The position numbers and the translations under genes were made by a program. 64,000 bases of DNA. Source: Thiodiazotropha sp050305635 (GTDB lineage: Bacteria; Pseudomonadota; Gammaproteobacteria; Chromatiales; Chromatiaceae). The notes beneath the pieces are model-generated. The model was not told where the DNA came from. It ran no database searches and saw only the letters and a program-made list of their open reading frames with translations. Positions 59,809 through 64,000 of this stretch are shown piece by piece; the stretch's first letter is position 1; each line of letters starts with the position of its first letter. The stretch spans positions 1 through 64,000 of the forward strand of contig JBNLFS010000034.1 of assembly GCA_050305635.1 (NCBI GenBank), given 5' to 3'.

Positions 59809-62513
59809 ACAAGCCAAACCCAGGAACATCCGGCGAAGAGCGCAAGCGCCTGGAGCATCAGTCCCGTGGAACCGTGAACTGGCGGCTATGGGGGCCCTAT
59901 CTGGCGGAGCGGGCCTGGGGCACGGTGCGCGAAGACTACAGCCCTGATGGCAGCGCCTGGGAGTACTTCGACCATGATCAGGCGCGTTCCAGGGCCTATC
60001 GCTGGAGTGAGGACGGCCTGGGCGGACTGTGCGACGAACAGCAGCGCCTGTGTTTCGCCCTGGCCCTGTGGAACGGCCAGGATCCCTTTCTCAAGGAGCG
60101 CGCCTTTGGCCTGACCGGAAATCAGGGTAACCGGGGCGAGGACGTCAAGGAGTACTATTTCTACACCGATGCGACCCCGAGTCACAGCTGGCTGCGCTAT
60201 CTCTACAAGTATCCCCAGCAGGCCTATCCCTACCAGGCTCTGGTGGATGAGAACCTGCGCCGGGGACGCGGTGATCCGCCCTTCAATCTGCTCGATACCG
60301 GGGTACTCGATGAGGGTCGTTACTGGGACGTGGATGTCTGTTACGCCAAGGCGGCGCCGGATCGGATCAAGATCCGAATCCGGGTGCGCAACTGCGGAGA
60401 CCGGCCGGCGGAGCTGCAGCTGATTCCACAGTTGTGGTTCCGCAATACCTGGTCCTGGAACCCGGACGAGCAACCGGTCAAGCCTCAGCTATCACGGGTC
60501 GACCCGCCTGCCGGTGCCCACTGGAGCGTGTGTGCCGATCACCCGGAGTTGGGAACCTATCATCTCTACGGGGAACAACAGGCGGAGTTGTTGTTCACGG
60601 AAAACGAAACCAACGCCCAAAGGTTGTGGGGGCTGCCTGCCGAAACCCCCTACGTCAAGGACGCCTTTCACCGACACATCGTGTCCGAAGAGCAAGGCAC
60701 CGTTAATCCCCAACCGAACGGAACCAAATTCGGCGCCCGTTATCGATTGATGATCGCCCCGGGGGAGATCCATCAGGTCGACCTGGTACTCAGCGCCGCG
60801 GCTCTTGAGCGGCCGTTTGCCGAAATCGAGCGGGTACTGGCGTTACGCCGCTCCGAGGCGGACATGTTCTATGACGACCTGCTGCCGGAGGCGGGTCTCG
60901 AGGATCACCGGATCATGCGCCAGGCCCTGGCGGGGATGATCTGGAACAAACAGTACTTTCACTATGACGTGCTGCAGTGGCTGAACGGGGATCGGCACGC
61001 ACCGCCGCAGGTGCGCAAGTCAGGACGCAATGCCCAATGGCGTCACCTGAACGCCGCGGACGTGCTGAGCATGCCGGACACCTGGGAATACCCCTGGTTC
61101 GCGGCCTGGGATCTGGCCTTTCATACTGTGGCTATGGCCCTGGTCGATGTGGATTTCGCCAAGCGCCAGCTGGAACTGCTGCTTGGGGAAAACTATCTGC
61201 ATCCCAACGGCCAGATACCCGCCTACGAGTGGTCCTTCAGTGATGTGAACCCGCCGGTGCATGCCTGGGCCGCGCTGAAGATGTTTCGTGCGGAGCGCAT
61301 GCAGAGTGGGCAGGGCGATCGGCGTTTCCTGCAACGGGTGTTCCATAAACTGCTGCTCAACTACGCCTGGTGGATCAATCGCAAGGACCGCTTCGGTCAG
61401 AATCTGTTCGAAGGGGGCTTTCTGGGGCTGGACAACATTTCCGTGTACGACCGCTCCAAACCCCTGCCGCCGGGTTTTACCCTGAAGCAGGCGGATGCCA
61501 CCGGCTGGATGGCCATGTTCGCCCTCAACATGACCATGATGGCTCTGGAGCTGGCGATCGATGATTCCGATTACGAAAACATCGCGATTCAGAGCTACAA
61601 GCAGTTTCTGGCGATTGCCAAGGCGATCAGTGGCGGAGACGGGCAGGGCAGCTCTCTGTGGGATCCGGACGCCGGCTTCTTCAAGGATCTGCTGATCGCT
61701 CCGGACGGCTCCCATCACCGCATCGACGTCTACTCCTGGGTCGGCCTGATCCCCCTGTTCGCCACCGAGGTGGTCGATGCCCGCCTGCTGCGGGCGGTGC
61801 CCCGATTCCGGGAGATTCTCAGGGAGCACAAGCTCGGACTGTTTCAGGGCAGTTACGTGTGCGCCTGTCCGGAGTGGGAGAACGAACAGGGCGAGCACCT
61901 GCTGGCCCTGGTGGATCACTCCATGCTGCCGCGTATCCTCAACCGGCTGCTGCATGAAGATGAGTTTCTCTCACCCTACGGGGTGCGCAGCCTGAGCAAG
62001 CAGCATGAACATCTCCAGGATCTGGGGGATCTGCCCGGGATCGGACGTACCCGTATCCGCTATGTACCGGGTGAATCCGAAAGCAGTCTCTTCGGCGGCA
62101 ACTCGAACTGGCGCGGACCGGTCTGGCTACCCACCAACTATGCCCTGGTGCAGGCCTTGGAGAAATACCACCGCTTTCTTGGAGACCGCTTCAAATTCCA
62201 GGTGCCCTGCCGGCCCGGCGAATCGCTCACTCTGCTGGAGATTGCCAGCCTGATTGCGGATCGTCTGGTCGACCTTTACCGCCGGGACGATCAGGGCCGG
62301 ATTCCCGCCCTGCGCCGGGACAGCCCGTTCCAAACCGACGCGAGCTGGCAAAGCCTCAATCTCTTTTATGAATACTTTCATGCCGAAACCGGCCAGGGTC
62401 TTGGTGCCGCCCACCAGACCGGGTGGACCGGTCTGCTGGCCAACCTGGTGATGCGCCGCTACCGCCGGGATATCCCCGTGTTCCTTGGCGAAGACGAGTC
62501 ACACAGTCTCTGA
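59805..62513 (+). CDS. GH63-type glucosidase
   Basis: A 902-residue glycoside hydrolase with an (alpha/alpha)6 barrel. Start and neighbour are coupled through a GTGA overlap with a GTG start. Family-like pieces are WGPYLAERAWGTVREDYSPD, a beta-domain in the first about 330 residues, then YPWFAAWDLAFHTVAMALVD, LHPNGQIPAYEWSFSDVNPP, and WRGPVWLPTNYALVQALEKY. The GH63/MGH family includes enzymes acting on mannosylglycerate or glucosylglycerate and oligosaccharide glucosidases; the substrate here is not determined. Pairing with the debranching enzyme suggests storage or compatible-solute glycan turnover. Confidence 0.88.
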   Translation: MNKPNPGTSGEERKRLEHQSRGTVNWRLWGPYLAERAWGTVREDYSPDGSAWEYFDHDQARSRAYRWSEDGLGGLCDEQQRLCFALALWNGQDPFLKERAFGLTGNQGNRGEDVKEYYFYTDATPSHSWLRYLYKYPQQAYPYQALVDENLRRGRGDPPFNLLDTGVLDEGRYWDVDVCYAKAAPDRIKIRIRVRNCGDRPAELQLIPQLWFRNTWSWNPDEQPVKPQLSRVDPPAGAHWSVCADHPELGTYHLYGEQQAELLFTENETNAQRLWGLPAETPYVKDAFHRHIVSEEQGTVNPQPNGTKFGARYRLMIAPGEIHQVDLVLSAAALERPFAEIERVLALRRSEADMFYDDLLPEAGLEDHRIMRQALAGMIWNKQYFHYDVLQWLNGDRHAPPQVRKSGRNAQWRHLNAADVLSMPDTWEYPWFAAWDLAFHTVAMALVDVDFAKRQLELLLGENYLHPNGQIPAYEWSFSDVNPPVHAWAALKMFRAERMQSGQGDRRFLQRVFHKLLLNYAWWINRKDRFGQNLFEGGFLGLDNISVYDRSKPLPPGFTLKQADATGWMAMFALNMTMMALELAIDDSDYENIAIQSYKQFLAIAKAISGGDGQGSSLWDPDAGFFKDLLIAPDGSHHRIDVYSWVGLIPLFATEVVDARLLRAVPRFREILREHKLGLFQGSYVCACPEWENEQGEHLLALVDHSMLPRILNRLLHEDEFLSPYGVRSLSKQHEHLQDLGDLPGIGRTRIRYVPGESESSLFGGNSNWRGPVWLPTNYALVQALEKYHRFLGDRFKFQVPCRPGESLTLLEIASLIADRLVDLYRRDDQGRIPALRRDSPFQTDASWQSLNLFYEYFHAETGQGLGAAHQTGWTGLLANLVMRRYRRDIPVFLGEDESHSL

Positions 62514-63000
62514 GTTCAACCCGAATGGCACTCGATTCGAGAATTGGGTAGTGGAGTGAAAAGTATTGAGCTGTGAGTGATGAGTTTTGAGTTTATGTGT
62601 TCGCTACGCTCTCGGATTCAATAGCCATATCTCTGGCCCTACCTAGGAACATCTTTCAAGCGATTGATTTCATGAATGTGCGGTTCCCGGGTTCCACTGC
62701 GTTGCACCCGGGCTACCGGGTGATGGTCGCGCCTCGTGAGATTCCCGTGTCTCCCGAGCAGCGTAGCCCGGGTGCAACGCAGGGGAACCCGGGAACGACC
62801 CTCCGTAGTTGCGGGGGGTGCAGCGAAGCGGAACCCGGGAGCAACCCTCCGGAGTTGCAGGGAAGGTTATTTACACCGCTCATGAGGATATCCGAGGAAG
62901 TAATGACCCCATAGGAGCGATCGTTTTGCTTTCATCGCGCGGCCTGTTTAGGGTGCTACCCATTGACTCTGGCCCACTTCATCAGCAGGAGGTTTATTTC
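62514..63000. other. Intergenic region with repeats
   Basis: It contains a degenerate piece of the AT-rich hairpin family (GAGTTTTGAGTT then TGTTCGCTACGCTCTC, 62582-62612) and the CCCGGG repeat cluster at 62676-62842. No gene is supported. Confidence 0.5.
62676..62842. repeat. CCCGGGTTCCACTGCG inverted repeat cluster
   Basis: CCCGGGTTCCACTGCGTTGC, GTAGCCCGGGTGCAACGCAG and a third unit GCAGCGAAGCGGAACCCGGG are arranged in alternating orientation. It is related to 40603-40715. Confidence 0.7.
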
Positions 63001-64000
63001 ATGAAGTACGGTCCTCGCGAGATCACCACGCCTTTCCGCCCCATTCCCTTGGAGGTGCCGGAGGGGATGAAGCCGAACGAGTTTTTCAACAGTACGGAAA
63101 ACCTCAACGACCTGGTGCACAACAACGGTCTGCTGGTGAACCCGGAAAACCTCCTGCTCTACCGCAAGGCCCTGGGCCACAGTACCGAATTCGATACCTC
63201 GATCATCTACAACACTTCCAAGGTGATTCTCAATCCTCTGGGCCGACCGGTGCGCCGCACCCAGGTGCCTGGGGAAGTGCGGCACGTGTGGAACCGCATG
63301 AACCAGATCATCATCGAGTACATGCTGGAGCGTTACCCCGATCCCAACGAACATCTGGTGCTGGCCGGTGAAGCCAGCCTGGATGCCACCTGGCCCCTCA
63401 CTTCGCCGGGGGTGCCCAGTATCCGCATGCTGCACAACCATTTCATCGTGTTTCCCATGGATCAGCTGCGCAAGGCGGAGATCGCCAACCCCGACAATCC
63501 CAACCTGACTGACGGCGGGCAGCACAGCCTCTTCCAATCCTATATGCGGGACGTCTACCGGGAGTTTTTCGAAAAGGCCCTGGATCTCAAGGTGCTCAAG
63601 AGCATCAGCTCCGACGAATCCGGCATGCGCCTGACCGGCTATCCCCAGGGGTTGCCCTGCTGGGAGATCCGCGGCGGCGAACATGCCTTGAAGAACATCC
63701 GTTTCTGGCATGAATACGATGCCATTCTGGAGGGTTTCATCGATTTCTACCGAACCTTTTTCAGCCAGGTGTCGACCCGAAACGCACCCATGCCGAAAGA
63801 TGTCTATTACCCGGATCAGGTGGAATCGGTGCTACTGTTCAATAACGACTTTCTGGGCACTGCTAAGAAGGTGCGCGAGCGCTGTATCATCGATGCGAAA
63901 TACGCCAATTCGATCCGTTGGCAACCGGCCTTCAAACAACTCATCTATCGCAACGAGGAGGGTAAGCTGATCGTCACCATCAGCCAGAACTCCATCGGCA
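63001..64000 (+). CDS. Unrecognised protein, 3' end beyond window
   Basis: An open frame of 333 codons runs to the window edge without a stop. The ATG has a perfect AGGAGG 8 nt upstream. It starts MKYGPREITTPFRPIPLEVP. Other visible stretches are LVHNNGLLVNPENLLLYRKA, a histidine pair in MLHNHFIVFPMDQLRK, and CWEIRGGEHALKNIRFWHEY. It has no signal peptide or membrane segment in the part seen. The HNHFIVFP patch recalls the nucleotide-binding histidine motif of HIT-superfamily enzymes, but this is weak. I do not assign a function. It lies downstream of the glycosidase pair on the same strand, separated by repeats. Confidence 0.85.
   Translation, partial: MKYGPREITTPFRPIPLEVPEGMKPNEFFNSTENLNDLVHNNGLLVNPENLLLYRKALGHSTEFDTSIIYNTSKVILNPLGRPVRRTQVPGEVRHVWNRMNQIIIEYMLERYPDPNEHLVLAGEASLDATWPLTSPGVPSIRMLHNHFIVFPMDQLRKAEIANPDNPNLTDGGQHSLFQSYMRDVYREFFEKALDLKVLKSISSDESGMRLTGYPQGLPCWEIRGGEHALKNIRFWHEYDAILEGFIDFYRTFFSQVSTRNAPMPKDVYYPDQVESVLLFNNDFLGTAKKVRERCIIDAKYANSIRWQPAFKQLIYRNEEGKLIVTISQNSIG

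Overview
The window looks like a chromosomal stretch of a sulfur-oxidising gammaproteobacterium. The evidence is a flavocytochrome c sulfide dehydrogenase pair (FccB/FccA), a multiheme cytochrome c/cytochrome b protein, UvrB, RlmJ and Pcm of gammaproteobacterial type, TonB uptake, c-di-GMP signalling and a type IV pilin-like protein. I cannot name the genus. The assignment is inference from gene content; no rRNA is present.

Layout. 1-1100: an OmpR-type response regulator between two copies of a 137-bp palindromic element. 1142-6897 (minus): TolC-like porin, PhnD-like binding protein, a membrane GGDEF/EAL protein and a second PhnD-like protein, arranged as one unit. 7543-20154 (minus): a 13-subunit-type Mrp/complex-I-like membrane oxidoreductase whose gene order matches the archaeal mbx operon (A B C D EF G H H' M J K L N). 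The last subunit is a ferredoxin domain fused to a GltD-like FAD/NAD(P)H module, and a ferritin-like gene follows. This block is punctuated by AT-rich hairpin elements, one of which carries a four-helix-bundle (23S IVP-type) gene. 20893-31472: DUF302 protein, TonB receptor, small membrane protein, RlmJ, PpnP, an Fe(III)-type ABC transporter, a duplicated 154-bp piece of rlmJ and a secreted phospholipase-A2-like protein. 31568-38526: the Anbu proteasome-like protease divergent from transglutaminase, ATP-grasp and alpha-E genes. 38754-39238: a small coupled pair ending in a tiny RTX protein.

39382-64000: CDF metal exporter, a phage-tail-fibre-like/SGNH fusion, OmpA-like protein, the nonaheme cytochrome-FccA-FccB operon with a perfect FNR-type box upstream, tRNA-Asn, a pseudopilin, aspartate aminotransferase, UvrB, Pcm, tRNA-Val, a GDT1 family protein, a subtilisin-type protease, two overlapping glycosidase genes, and an unrecognised gene that runs off the right edge.

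How the parts may fit: FccAB takes electrons from sulfide, and the nonaheme/cytochrome b protein could link them to the quinone pool. The Mbx-like complex could couple NAD(P)H, ferredoxin or a sulfur compound to ion pumping. Both roles are inferred from domains and gene order. Intergenic space is rich in dispersed inverted repeats of several families. There is no CRISPR array, transposase or intact prophage in the window.
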